A stretch of DNA of 64,000 nt, taken from Bdellovibrio bacteriovorus HD100. Its GTDB lineage: Bacteria > Bdellovibrionota > Bdellovibrionia > Bdellovibrionales > Bdellovibrionaceae. The stretch is taken from assembly GCF_000196175.1 (NCBI RefSeq), contig NC_005363.1:992001-1056000 (forward strand), in the 5' to 3' direction. The notes beneath the pieces are model-generated. The model was not told the origin of the DNA. It made no database searches and saw only the letters and a list, made by a program, of their open reading frames with translations. This document shows positions 35,580 to 44,155 of the stretch, piece by piece. Position 1 is the first letter of the stretch; each line of letters starts with the position of its first letter. The translations under genes and the position numbers were made by a program.

Positions 35580-36935
35580 ATGCACGTTATCCTGCTTTTA
35601 CTGTCTTTAAGTTTTATCGGCTGCACCAAGACCTCGTTTCAGACCTTCGATTGGAAAGAGGGAGATAAGACAAAAATCAAGGCAGAGCTTGCTTCCTTTG
35701 ATTTCGCTCCCGCGGAAAAGAACCTGTCCGGTCACGAATGGATCCGCCTGCAACCTCAGATTTACCAGGGGCTCGTCGTTGAATCCGCCTACAAAAAAGA
35801 AATTCTTGCCGATGATGGGGAATTAACACGCCTCCGCGCGGGTGTTGTTAAGCCCGAGACCGCTTTTGCGCATTTGGATTTTGCCTCTCTTGAAGAGCAA
35901 AGTTCCGGCATTCTGCGAAAGCTGCAATCCGCCTTTCCTTTATTTCGCAAGCGTCCGCCACAAAGTGTGACTCCCGTGATCACTCAACGCGGTGGTTTTT
36001 ACGAGATCATCTGGCAAGTGGACTATATGGATCCCAAAGGCCAGATGTGGACACTGAAGTTGAACCGAAATCTGGAAGTACGCTCGATCCGGCCAGCGGG
36101 TTCGCAGTTTATCGATACCAGTGCTTGGGTGTATCCACGGGGGCCTTTGCTGGGGTCGGTGCAGGAAGTTCCCCTGAAAGGTCTTTATCTGGAGCCCACT
36201 CTGGCCAACCATTGGGTCTATGTAAGTTCGCAGGCCCCTAACAAGATCGACAAAGTGGCGGGTCCCTTGAAGTTTTCCATGGAGGACCATCGTTTCGATC
36301 AAACGCAGGCTTTTGTGTATCTGAACGAATCTTTCAGTTGGTTTCAAAGTCGTCTGGGATTCAAAATGCCTTTTCAGGTGCAGGCCGAAGTCTTTGTGGG
36401 ATACCCGGAAAAAACCAATTCTGCCTTTTACTATCAGGGGAAAATTCGTTTGGGCCAGGGCGACGGCGAATTCTATCAGAACATTCCGCGCGATCCGTCC
36501 ATTGTAATTCATGAAAGCGCTCACGCAGTGATTGATGTGCTGGCCAAACTGCCTTTTGAGGGGGAAGGCGGATCCCTGAACGAGGGCTTTGCCGACTATT
36601 TCACAGCCATGCAGCTGGGAAGCCCTCGCATGGGAGAAGCTTCTTACAAAAAAGCCCCTTTCCGCAGGACCGTTTTGAATGATCTTAAGGTGACGGATCG
36701 AAATGGTGGTTTGTATCACGATTCCGGAATTATCAGTGGCACCTTATGGGAAATCTCTGAGCAGCTGGGTTTTAAAAAGGGACTGGAACTTTCCATGGCG
36801 GTTTTAAATCGTCTGGTACCGGGCAGCGACTTTGCCGACTTCGGCACGACCCTGAAAGACGTGTGTGCCCAGAAACTTTCGTCCGAGGAGGCGCGGAAAG
36901 TGAATGGGATTCTTTCCAAACGAGGGTGGTTATGA
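35580..36935 (+). CDS. Lipoprotein zinc metallopeptidase (HExxH)
   Basis: 451 aa with a lipobox SFIGC (Cys15). A long N-terminal region with a PepSY-like look (ITQRGGFYEIIWQVDY) precedes a gluzincin-type catalytic domain: HESAH (His311, Glu312, His315) and the third ligand Glu335 in LNEGFADYF, as in thermolysin/fungalysin relatives. Likely a surface or periplasmic protease. The next gene overlaps its stop by 4 nt (ATGA). Confidence 0.9.
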   Translation: MHVILLLLSLSFIGCTKTSFQTFDWKEGDKTKIKAELASFDFAPAEKNLSGHEWIRLQPQIYQGLVVESAYKKEILADDGELTRLRAGVVKPETAFAHLDFASLEEQSSGILRKLQSAFPLFRKRPPQSVTPVITQRGGFYEIIWQVDYMDPKGQMWTLKLNRNLEVRSIRPAGSQFIDTSAWVYPRGPLLGSVQEVPLKGLYLEPTLANHWVYVSSQAPNKIDKVAGPLKFSMEDHRFDQTQAFVYLNESFSWFQSRLGFKMPFQVQAEVFVGYPEKTNSAFYYQGKIRLGQGDGEFYQNIPRDPSIVIHESAHAVIDVLAKLPFEGEGGSLNEGFADYFTAMQLGSPRMGEASYKKAPFRRTVLNDLKVTDRNGGLYHDSGIISGTLWEISEQLGFKKGLELSMAVLNRLVPGSDFADFGTTLKDVCAQKLSSEEARKVNGILSKRGWL

Positions 36936-37300
36936 GCCTGCTGGGAGTTTGGATTTTTGTGGGTCTGCTTTATCAGGGACAGGAGTTGCCACCCCCGAAT
37001 CCGGCTTTGCAAATCGTCTATCACTTCAGTTCCGACACTGAAAACACTTTGCGCTATTGGCGCGAAGGGGAGCAGGGGTTTTGTGAAAGACGGGCTCAGT
37101 ATTCTTTTAATCAGGAGCAACTTTATCAGAAGGTGATTGAAGTTCATCCTGACAATGCACCCTGGTGCTCTCAGGATTCTGACATGCGCTTGGGTTTTGA
37201 AAGCTGGACCGTCCTTCGCCAGATGAACGGCCGCCTGTATTTGAAAGTTTTGATGGGGGAAGAGGACCTGTCATTTATCTGGAAACGAAAGATCGAATAG
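36932..37300 (+). CDS. Small secreted protein coupled to metallopeptidase
   Basis: 122 aa, ATG overlapping the protease stop codon (ATGA); GAGGGTGG is upstream, so translation is coupled. A hydrophobic N-terminus (MSLLGVWIFVGLLYQG) is a short signal peptide or anchor. Two cysteines (GFCERR and PWCSQD) and a beta-rich body. An accessory or inhibitor of the adjacent protease is possible but not shown. Confidence 0.75.
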   Translation: MSLLGVWIFVGLLYQGQELPPPNPALQIVYHFSSDTENTLRYWREGEQGFCERRAQYSFNQEQLYQKVIEVHPDNAPWCSQDSDMRLGFESWTVLRQMNGRLYLKVLMGEEDLSFIWKRKIE

Positions 37301-37307
37301 TTGCCTG

Positions 37308-37763
37308 CTAGTTGAATCGATTCGCACAGGCCTGCTTCAGCAGATAAGCCTCGCGCCAGGTGTCGGCGCTGCGAAGGGCACCTTTGAGATACCAGTAGAT
37401 TTTGACTTGTTCCATATAGGTCAAATCGCAAAAACCCGTGTCGACATAACAGCTCACATGACTGTCCATTGCCTGCGTGTGCAGACTATTGCAGCTGGTG
37501 CCATCAGCAACTTCCTGAACCCGCACCTGCAGACAGTAGCGCACGTCCTGAAGCCAGATCTGAGAGTCCTTGGAAAAGCGGGCCTCGTCTTTTAAGAATT
37601 TCTGACAATAGGGATATCCGAAGTCCTGCCAGTAACCTTTTTTTCCACAGGCGTGTTCGCGCTCTTTGCAGGCGTAAAAGTCACAGGATTGATCGCTGGG
37701 CACACAGGTGGCCTGAGCGATCGTGGGTGTAAACAAAAACAATAAAATCAGGTATCTAAGCAT
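37308..37763 (-). CDS. Cysteine-rich secreted protein
   Basis: 151 aa from the ATG at 37763; the frame is open further upstream but the signal peptide (MLRYLILLFLFTPTIAQA) fixes the start. The mature domain has about twelve cysteines in small clusters (ATCVPSDQSCDFYACK, then several more), consistent with multiple disulfides in an extracytoplasmic protein. Converges with the preceding small gene (7 nt gap). Function unknown. Confidence 0.8.
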   Translation of the reverse strand: MLRYLILLFLFTPTIAQATCVPSDQSCDFYACKEREHACGKKGYWQDFGYPYCQKFLKDEARFSKDSQIWLQDVRYCLQVRVQEVADGTSCNSLHTQAMDSHVSCYVDTGFCDLTYMEQVKIYWYLKGALRSADTWREAYLLKQACANRFN

Positions 37764-37947
37764 GGGCTGACCATAAAGAAGGCAGGGGCGGGTGTAAAGC
37801 GGTGGGGGCTTGATAGGCAAAATTACCATAACTGTCAGGATTGTGACGGGGCATTCTATGGTGTCTGACTGGTTTTTATGTGGTTCAGTGATTTTTCTCG
37901 TATTCCTCACGGGGATCTTTAAGGTCACCTAAATGAAAGGACTCTGT

Positions 37948-38379
37948 ATGAAGGCATTGATGGTTGTGATTTTGATGTTATTGGCAGGAGCAGGGGCCCA
38001 GGCTGCGGCGGACTCCGTGGCGGTGTTTCATCGCGCGGAAAAGGTCGGCGTTCTGCTGAACGAGCTTGGCGCTTACGGGCGAATCCAGCAGTTCATGGAT
38101 GCCGTGGGAGCTGAGGGCCGCTATCGCTGGCTGAGTGCCGATGAAAGTGTAAAAATCGAATGCGCTCGCGAGGATGTCAGAGCCACTTGCACCATCCGTT
38201 TCCTGCCGTCTGAGATCGTGAAAATCCAGGGCCGCAGTGTGAAGGCTTTTGTGGCGACGAAGGAGTTCCAGCAGTCCTTTGAGATGGCCTTTGAAAGCTC
38301 CATGGAAGACCGCTTCAATCTGGTTCTGACCCCTGAAGGAATAGAACTGTGGGCCGGGAAGCGTGGCCAGCAGCCCTAG
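37948..38379 (+). CDS. Secreted protein, unknown function
   Basis: 143 aa from ATG 37948 (AAAGGA 6 nt upstream; an ATG at 37933 lacks this). Signal peptide MKALMVVILMLLAGAGAQA. The mature part is mixed alpha/beta with a cysteine pair (IECARE and ATCTIR). A strong hairpin terminator follows and reaches into the next gene. Confidence 0.82.
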   Translation: MKALMVVILMLLAGAGAQAAADSVAVFHRAEKVGVLLNELGAYGRIQQFMDAVGAEGRYRWLSADESVKIECAREDVRATCTIRFLPSEIVKIQGRSVKAFVATKEFQQSFEMAFESSMEDRFNLVLTPEGIELWAGKRGQQP

Positions 38380-38437
38380 CCGTAGTACCAAGGTCTGATT
38401 CTGTTTAGGGCCTTGCAACAAACTGGGAAAAATGACG

Positions 38438-38473
38438 ATGCCATTGGATAATAGAACCAATGGCATTTTTTTT
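38438..38473 (+). terminator. Intrinsic terminator overlapping the next start codon
   Basis: ATGCCATTGG (38438-38447) pairs with CCAATGGCAT (38457-38466) around a 9-nt loop, then eight Ts. The right arm contains the ATG of the next gene and the T run encodes its Phe residues. Confidence 0.85.
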
Positions 38474-39452
38474 GGTCTTCTTATTTTCCTGGAATGTCTT
38501 TGCTGGAGAGCCGGATAACTTTTCCGCCCGCCGTGATAAAAACGCGGTGGTAGCCAATGCGGAAATCAACCGCGTTGTGAATGCTCTTTTGGTGATGGCG
38601 CTTGATAACTACAACTACAGCAGCAAATCCTGTGATCGCAAAAGATTTTTGAAATATCTGGAAGACGATCTGGATCGCAACCTTCCGCAAATCACCAAAG
38701 CGTTGTATTTCAATGTGCCGCAGGCGGGGCCGAAAGTTCACACCGAGGTCCCTTATGGATCAGGCAAGCCGTACACGCAGCTTTATTTTTCTCAAAGCGC
38801 CAAAGTACAGGTGAAGGATGCCACCTTCATTGTCGGATTTGACAAGATCGACCACTTCTTTTCTCACGGTTCCATGTATTGGGACATGGTCGGACAGGAT
38901 CCTAAGCTTCCGGCTGACAAAGTGAAAAAGGCGCTGGAAGTTGGGATCATGCAGGAAAATGCGACGTGGGGGCTGCAGCGACCCGGTGTGAAATCCTATG
39001 CCGATCTGATGGCCAACTATAAAGGCCTTTATTTCTGGCGTGATCTGTTTGATGGAGCTCCCCCCTTGATCGTGTGCAAAGACGGAAAGTTTGTGCAAAA
39101 CCGCGAATTTGATCTGGCCAATTACTTTGAACCGGCCATGGATGAAACCATCAATTGCAGCAGCTTCGCCACCCAGGAAATTCATGACCGGATCACCGCG
39201 GTCACAAAAAAATGGAATATGAATTGTCCGGTGGATGCAAATGCCTGCGAGACGGCCAAAAAAGTCCATGCGGACAAAGCCGCCTTGCTGCTGCATCCGA
39301 AGTGTCGTGGCACGGGAAATTCCCAAATTGAAAAAGCCTCTCCGATGACCACCAAAGATGTGATCGACACCGCGCAAGCCGCAATGTCCGGCGGCGGGGA
39401 CTATCTGCTGTTTAAGCTTTTTGGTGAAAAGAAAAAGAAAGGGGCGCAATAA
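38460..39452 (+). CDS. Secreted protein starting inside a terminator
   Basis: 330 aa. The ATG lies in the right arm of the preceding terminator and the T run is read as Phe codons of the signal peptide (MAFFLVFLFSWNVFAGEP). No good Shine-Dalgarno is visible, and no later start keeps a signal peptide of normal length. The mature part has several cysteines and conserved-looking segments such as KIDHFFSHGSMYWDM and AQAAMSGGGDY, without a recognised family. The 3' end overlaps the next ATG by 1 nt (TAATG). Confidence 0.78.
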   Translation: MAFFLVFLFSWNVFAGEPDNFSARRDKNAVVANAEINRVVNALLVMALDNYNYSSKSCDRKRFLKYLEDDLDRNLPQITKALYFNVPQAGPKVHTEVPYGSGKPYTQLYFSQSAKVQVKDATFIVGFDKIDHFFSHGSMYWDMVGQDPKLPADKVKKALEVGIMQENATWGLQRPGVKSYADLMANYKGLYFWRDLFDGAPPLIVCKDGKFVQNREFDLANYFEPAMDETINCSSFATQEIHDRITAVTKKWNMNCPVDANACETAKKVHADKAALLLHPKCRGTGNSQIEKASPMTTKDVIDTAQAAMSGGGDYLLFKLFGEKKKKGAQ

Positions 39453-39841
39453 TGATTTATCTGCTGTTGCTGTCCCTGGCCTGGTCGGCAGGTGAAAAGG
39501 TCGATGTGTCGGAAGCCCGTAAAACCTGGAAGACCTTCCGTGCTTGCGAAAACCAAAAGGCCAAAGAGGCTGATCTTTTACGCTGTGCCAATGCCGAACT
39601 TTCGGAAAAGCTTATTCCGGCGGTGAAGGCTCAGATGATTCGGTTTCTGGATCAGGGCATTTCTTTTTCAGATTTGCGTGAGTGCGAAGAAAACGCGCCG
39701 GTTCAACCCATGAAACCTGTCTCAGGCGAAACGGATTTCTGCATGCAGCTGACCGGACTAAAAAAACAATCCCACGGCTATGTCGTTTTCGTCAAAGAAA
39801 ACGGAGCCGCCAAAATCCAAACCATAAAGTTCAAATTTTAA
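39452..39841 (+). CDS. Small secreted protein coupled to upstream gene
   Basis: 129 aa, TAATG overlap with the 38460 gene, so co-translated. A short hydrophobic leader (MIYLLLLSLAWSAG), then a helical, Lys/Glu-rich body with four cysteines (RACENQ, LRCANA, RECEEN and DFCMQL). Convergent 4-nt overlap with the following metallopeptidase (TTAA). Function unknown. Confidence 0.78.
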   Translation: MIYLLLLSLAWSAGEKVDVSEARKTWKTFRACENQKAKEADLLRCANAELSEKLIPAVKAQMIRFLDQGISFSDLRECEENAPVQPMKPVSGETDFCMQLTGLKKQSHGYVVFVKENGAAKIQTIKFKF

Positions 39842-40881
39842 AGCCTTGAATTGATCTTTTCGATCAGCGTTTTGTTGGCATCTTGAACTGAAGGCGTTTC
39901 TTGATGCCAGCGGGACAGAATATCGTCGCGCAAAAGGTTATAGACTTTTACAAGATATTCGCGCTTTTCTGCTGAAGAATATCTCTTGATCCAATGGCCT
40001 GCAAACAGACTGCTGCGAACTGGTGAAAGCATGTAATGCGGGGTGGAGTCATTCCAGTGCTGGTGGGCATGCCCAACGGTGAAATCGCGGGCTTCAGCCA
40101 TATAGATATCTTTGTTAGAGCCGCTGGGAAATTCCACAGCCTTACGCATGGCTTGAGGATCTTCTGCATAAAGCACGGCCACCACATCGGCGAAGAGCTC
40201 GTGATAGGGAGCAAGTAAATTCAAAATACGGTTTTGTTCCGCTGAAAATTCACCGGCTTCAAAGTAGGCTTGCGCCAACTGGCGTTCAATGTCCTGTTTC
40301 TTTTTCAGTAAGCGTTCTTGGTGGGACTGAGTGGGTGCTGCAATGATGCGCTTTTCAATCAAGCCCCGTTGATTCGCAAGGAAGTAGACTTTTTGGTTTG
40401 CGATCATGGACGAGGCAATGCCTTCGCGGATGGCTTTGAATTCAGGAATGTCGCAAGTCAGCCAGTCCGTTAAGATGACGTGACCATATTCGTGGGCAAA
40501 TGTTGTTAGATTGCCCTGTTCAGTACGCAGATGTTTTTCTTTGTGGTTTGAGCTTTCAATGTAAAGAAACTCTGCGGCTGAAAGTACTTTCACACCATCA
40601 TAGGAAGCCCCGCTGGCAGAATGCTTTAAGGACAGCATGATTTTCTCAGAGACGGGAGCCCAATCAGAAATCGAATCGACAACATCGGCCAGCTTTTGCG
40701 CGAATCCGCAAGATGAGACAGATAAATCATTACCGTCTTGCCATAAATTCACTGAGGAAAAGGAAGAGATCTCGGGGCACTGATTCGCCATAAAGTCCGA
40801 CTCAACACTTTGCGCCTGTACCTGTATAGACACTAGACAGGTCAGGAAAGGGATAAGGAATTTAAGAGCCGATGAACCCAT
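39838..40881 (-). CDS. Secreted HExxH zinc metallopeptidase
   Basis: 347 aa with a signal peptide (KFLIPFLTCLVSIQVQA). Zinc motif HEYGH (His130, Glu131, His134) in TTFAHEYGHVILTDW; a later YHELFADVV segment (Glu228) is a likely third ligand. Cysteines in the N-terminal part suggest disulfides. Second secreted metalloprotease within 5 kb, but of a different subtype from the 35580 lipoprotein. Confidence 0.88.
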   Translation of the reverse strand: MGSSALKFLIPFLTCLVSIQVQAQSVESDFMANQCPEISSFSSVNLWQDGNDLSVSSCGFAQKLADVVDSISDWAPVSEKIMLSLKHSASGASYDGVKVLSAAEFLYIESSNHKEKHLRTEQGNLTTFAHEYGHVILTDWLTCDIPEFKAIREGIASSMIANQKVYFLANQRGLIEKRIIAAPTQSHQERLLKKKQDIERQLAQAYFEAGEFSAEQNRILNLLAPYHELFADVVAVLYAEDPQAMRKAVEFPSGSNKDIYMAEARDFTVGHAHQHWNDSTPHYMLSPVRSSLFAGHWIKRYSSAEKREYLVKVYNLLRDDILSRWHQETPSVQDANKTLIEKINSRL

Positions 40882-40899
40882 ATATAACCTCTGTATAAA

Positions 40900-41146
40900 C
40901 AGAGATACAATTGGTATGCCACAGACTTATCTTGGATTTTGCGTAAAGGCCGAGTGAACGCGTGCCACAAAGAGCGAGGCTGGGATGTCTTGGACCCGGC
41001 GGACAGCTACCAGTCACGCAGCGACCTCCGTGGGCGCCACGATGGCGCGCACCCGCGCGAAAGCGCGGGCCACGGCAGAGCCCGGACGGCGTGTCGCGAA
41101 GTGGATGGAAGCAGGCCGACGGGGCCAAGGCGGCCCGGCCGTCGTA
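40900..41146. repeat. GC-rich hairpin-rich region between ppsR and metallopeptidase
   Basis: About 250 nt that is clearly more GC-rich than its surroundings. It contains the perfect hairpins CCCGCGC-GAAA-GCGCGGG (41052-41069) and GCGCCA-CGA-TGGCGC (41034-41048), plus several shorter repeats. All frames through it are high-GC low-complexity and look non-coding. It directly follows the ppsR stop on the minus strand and may act as its 3' end or be a dispersed element. Confidence 0.5.
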
Positions 41147-41992
41147 CTAGAAGATAACGCTGTCGGGAAGTCCCAGACGGGCGGCGATGATTCGCACGAT
41201 TTCGCTGGCGGTTTCTTCCAACGCACGTTCTGTGACGTTGAAGACCGGCCAGCGGCGGTTCACCTTAAAGATCTTTTCAGCGTATTCGATTTCCTTGGCG
41301 ATATGAGACATCGAAGCATAGGACCCACCCGGATCCTGACCGAATTTTTCCAAACGGCTTTTGCGGATACGCTGCAGGGAATCCATATCGATAATCAAGC
41401 CCACAATGCGGCGTTGATCGATCTTGAACAATTCTTCCGGCAGGGGAGTATCCAATACCAGCGGGACGTTTGCGACCTTCCAGCCCTTGTGGGACAGGAA
41501 GATGGAAAGCGGCGTCTTGCTGGTGCGGGAAATCCCCACCAAAACGATGTCCGCCTTGTCCAGTTCGGCAAAGGTTTTACCGTCATCGTGTTTCACGGTG
41601 TATTCGATGGCTTCAATGCGTTTGAAGTATCTTTCATCGACCGCACGCAAAGCACCCACAGTGTCTTCGGAATGCTGACCAAAGAAAGTGTCCAAGGTGG
41701 AAAGCAGCGGGCCCAGAAGGTCAAAGTACGGAATGCCTTTGCCGGAAGCCATTTCGCGGATCTTGGCGCGCAGGCCCTGACTGGCAACGGTGTAGGCCAG
41801 CATGCCTCGGCGCTCGAAGCATTCTTCGATAACGGCTTCGGCCTGAGTATCGGTGCGCACGTTTTTACAGCGGATGATATTGACGTCTTTGGTGGTGTAT
41901 TGAACCAAAGCCGCACGAATCATCGTCGCAGCGGTTTCGCCGGTACTGTCGGAAAGAATATAGATGGTGTAGGTTTTGTTGTCGCCGTCCAT
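41147..41992 (-). CDS. ppsR: PEP synthase / PPDK regulatory protein (kinase-pyrophosphorylase, DUF299)
   Basis: 281 aa. Controls pyruvate, water dikinase or pyruvate phosphate dikinase by ADP-dependent phosphorylation and phosphate-dependent dephosphorylation of a threonine. The P-loop-like GISRTSKTPLSIFLS is diagnostic, as are the N-terminal ILSDSTGETA and QRIRKSRL blocks. Last gene of a minus-strand operon (nrdR-nusB-unknown-unknown-ppsR), overlapping the previous stop as TGATG. Confidence 0.94.
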   Translation of the reverse strand: MDGDNKTYTIYILSDSTGETAATMIRAALVQYTTKDVNIIRCKNVRTDTQAEAVIEECFERRGMLAYTVASQGLRAKIREMASGKGIPYFDLLGPLLSTLDTFFGQHSEDTVGALRAVDERYFKRIEAIEYTVKHDDGKTFAELDKADIVLVGISRTSKTPLSIFLSHKGWKVANVPLVLDTPLPEELFKIDQRRIVGLIIDMDSLQRIRKSRLEKFGQDPGGSYASMSHIAKEIEYAEKIFKVNRRWPVFNVTERALEETASEIVRIIAARLGLPDSVIF

Positions 41993-42546
41993 CAGTCAGC
42001 AAGTCCATTGATCAGCGCGCGGCGCACGTTTTCGACATGTTCTTTCAGCCACAGGTCCGCCATGCCCGAGAAAAGAATAAAGGCAAAGTCAGGGCTGGCT
42101 TTGATCAAAAGGCAGGACGTTTTGTTTTCCGGATCCAGATGTTGCAGCTGCAGCTTTTCCAGCATCGGTTGGGATGCGGTGGTCATCACTGACAGAAGAT
42201 TCATCGGCGGAATTTTAACAAAGGACTTGGAGTTGTTTTTCAAAAGGTGAGTCGCACCTTTATGGAAGTAAGCTTGTGCTTTCCACTGACCGTCGTGGTT
42301 TTCCAGCATGACGCCGGCATCAAACAACAAAGCCAGGCGCGAGAACACCACAATCGCACGATCAATATGATCTTCCGGCAGCCCTAAAGAAAGGCCGCGC
42401 ACCAAAGACAGATCGCGGGAAGGTTCAAAGTGCGCATGGCGCTCTGACGCTTCCACCTTGGCTTCAAAATCATTATCCAGAACAGACTCAAGTCGTTTCT
42501 GAAGGTTTGTGATTGTTGACACCAAAGACTGCGAAAATTTCTCCAT
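41992..42546 (-). CDS. Cytoplasmic protein of unknown function next to ppsR
   Basis: 184 aa from ATG 42546, with GGGAG upstream (a GTG at 42558 is a weaker option). No signal peptide or membrane helix. The central part (RAIVVFSRLALLFDAGVMLE) and C-terminal strand-rich part suggest a small GAF- or roadblock-like sensory fold, but I do not recognise it. Its stop overlaps the ppsR start, so the products may work together. Confidence 0.78.
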   Translation of the reverse strand: MEKFSQSLVSTITNLQKRLESVLDNDFEAKVEASERHAHFEPSRDLSLVRGLSLGLPEDHIDRAIVVFSRLALLFDAGVMLENHDGQWKAQAYFHKGATHLLKNNSKSFVKIPPMNLLSVMTTASQPMLEKLQLQHLDPENKTSCLLIKASPDFAFILFSGMADLWLKEHVENVRRALINGLAD

Positions 42547-42625
42547 GAACGCTCCCACTAAGATGCTCCGCCAAATGATGATGTTGGTGCTGGCGGTTTA
42601 TTTAATTGTGGTGAGAAACGTTTGT

Positions 42626-43078
42626 TTAATCAAGGACGACTGTGAATTCCTGAACCGGGTGGTGGGTCTGCCAGGCAATCTGCAGGTTCCCGGTACTTTG
42701 TCCAGGTGGCATGAAAATACGCAAGGTGGGTTCGTTCAGATTCTTCCAGATGCGGAAGATCTCGGCGGTCCACTGGGTAAGGTCGTCGTTCCAGGGAAGA
42801 ATCACAACCCATTTGTTTGGCAGAAGTTTGTCCGAGGCGATCATCAGCGGCTTGTCAGACACCGCAGGCACCGCGGGTTTATTCAGCTCGGTCTGTTCCA
42901 GCACGCTGCCCAAGAAGTCAGGCAGTGTCGGGGACTGGTGGCGCGAGGATTTGCACACCTGAAAGTTCAGGTACCAATCCAGCTTCGCGGTCCACGGCGA
43001 CTTTTCCAGATCAGGCACAATCCACAGGTCGGAACCCGGGTTGAGAGCGCTGGCCTGGGAAAGTACGCTAAGAGCCAT
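42626..43078 (-). CDS. Unknown protein downstream of nusB
   Basis: 150 aa, starting in a TAATG overlap with the nusB stop. Slightly hydrophobic N-terminus (MALSVLSQASA) without a full signal peptide. Trp-rich (about eight), with the segments DLWIVPDLEKSPWTAKLDWYL and NKWVVILPWNDDL; no known family. It is followed by an 80-nt gap before the next operon gene. Confidence 0.72.
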   Translation of the reverse strand: MALSVLSQASALNPGSDLWIVPDLEKSPWTAKLDWYLNFQVCKSSRHQSPTLPDFLGSVLEQTELNKPAVPAVSDKPLMIASDKLLPNKWVVILPWNDDLTQWTAEIFRIWKNLNEPTLRIFMPPGQSTGNLQIAWQTHHPVQEFTVVLD

Positions 43079-43485
43079 TAGTGAGCCTTGCCGACTTGAT
43101 CTAGAAGTCCGTTAACGAAGCTGCCAGAATCGGAAGTTCCGTATTTTTTGGCGATTTCCACCGCCTCATTGATGGCGATGTTTTCTTTGATTGGGTCTGC
43201 CGCAAAACGCATTTCGTAAACGGCAATGCGCAGGATGTTGCGGTCGATGGTCGCCATGCGTTCCACTTTCCAGTGGGCGCTGGAGGCTTGAATCTTGGAA
43301 TCAATCGCTTCTTTGTTGGATTTCACACCGGTCACGATAAGATCAGCATAAGTGATCACTTCGGGGTCAAGACTCTGCTCAAACACTTCTAGGAATGTTT
43401 GGTAGCTGATCTGCGGAGCAAACTCAGTTTGAAAGAGGACCTGGAGGGCGAGTTCGCGGGCTTGGCGTCTTGCTGTCAGTTTCAT
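43078..43485 (-). CDS. nusB: Transcription antitermination protein NusB
   Basis: 135 aa from MKLTARRQ, the canonical start. An all-helical RNA-binding protein that, with S10 (NusE), loads rRNA antitermination complexes on boxA. ARELALQVLFQ and ITYADLIVTGV and the C-terminal AINEAVEIAKKYG block match the family. Its first 62 nt overlap the end of nrdR in another frame. Confidence 0.95.
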   Translation of the reverse strand: MKLTARRQARELALQVLFQTEFAPQISYQTFLEVFEQSLDPEVITYADLIVTGVKSNKEAIDSKIQASSAHWKVERMATIDRNILRIAVYEMRFAADPIKENIAINEAVEIAKKYGTSDSGSFVNGLLDQVGKAH

Positions 43486-44008
43486 GGTTCGTACTTTTCT
43501 CGCTTTCAACAAATGTCATAGCGGTGAGGCTTAATTGTGGATTACTTGCGTCGACAAAATCAAGAAGTTCGGCGTCTTCCAGAGTCTCCACAAATTCCTG
43601 AACGTCTTTGAAGGTTCTGTATACACTTGCAAAGCGAATATAGGCAACGTCATCCAGTTGTTTTAGTTCAGCCATGACCTTTTTCCCGATCAGACGGGAA
43701 GAGATCTCGGATTCACCACGATTGATCACCCAGGCAGAGATCTTTTCAACCACCGCATCGATCTGCGCCAGGCTGACCGGACGCTTCTGACAGGAGGCTT
43801 GAAGACCTTTCAGGATTTTTTCTTTGCTGAACGGTTCGCGGCGGCCGTCTTTTTTGATGATGAACGGGAACGCGAGCATGATCGTTTCTACAGTCGAGAA
43901 ACGGGCTTTGCACTCGAGGCATTCACGACGGCGGCGGATGCTTCCGTCCTTCTGCACTCGGGTATCCAAAACTCTGTCATCAGCATGTCCGCAAAAAGGG
44001 CATTTCAT
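43424..44008 (-). CDS. nrdR: Transcriptional repressor NrdR with long C-terminal tail
   Basis: 194 aa; typical NrdR is about 150. Zinc ribbon with CPFC (Cys3, Cys6) and CLEC (Cys30, Cys33), then an ATP-cone (about 45-135) that senses ATP/dATP and represses ribonucleotide reductase genes. The extra ~40 residues are Ser/Thr/Pro-rich (KTPSPRTRPPGPLSN) and run over the nusB start. First gene of the operon, matching the common nrdR-nusB neighbourhood. Confidence 0.93.
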   Translation of the reverse strand: MKCPFCGHADDRVLDTRVQKDGSIRRRRECLECKARFSTVETIMLAFPFIIKKDGRREPFSKEKILKGLQASCQKRPVSLAQIDAVVEKISAWVINRGESEISSRLIGKKVMAELKQLDDVAYIRFASVYRTFKDVQEFVETLEDAELLDFVDASNPQLSLTAMTFVESEKSTNHETDSKTPSPRTRPPGPLSN

Positions 44009-44155
44009 AGTCTTTAGTCCCGTCCAAAAAGCTAGCCGGAGATTAGGGAGGCGCCTGTCTTGAGTCAATGGGTCTAGTGTTGATGACTTCGCGTGTCAAC
44101 GACTTCCTCGCCAGAGGGAAAACTGAATAGAATAGAAGCCAGAATTGAGGTGCGT

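Noticed and set aside
40939..42250. Open frames in and beyond the GC-rich region, both strands
   Set aside because: Composition is dominated by Arg, Pro and Gly from GC-rich hairpins, no ribosome sites, and the long one is antisense to ppsR.
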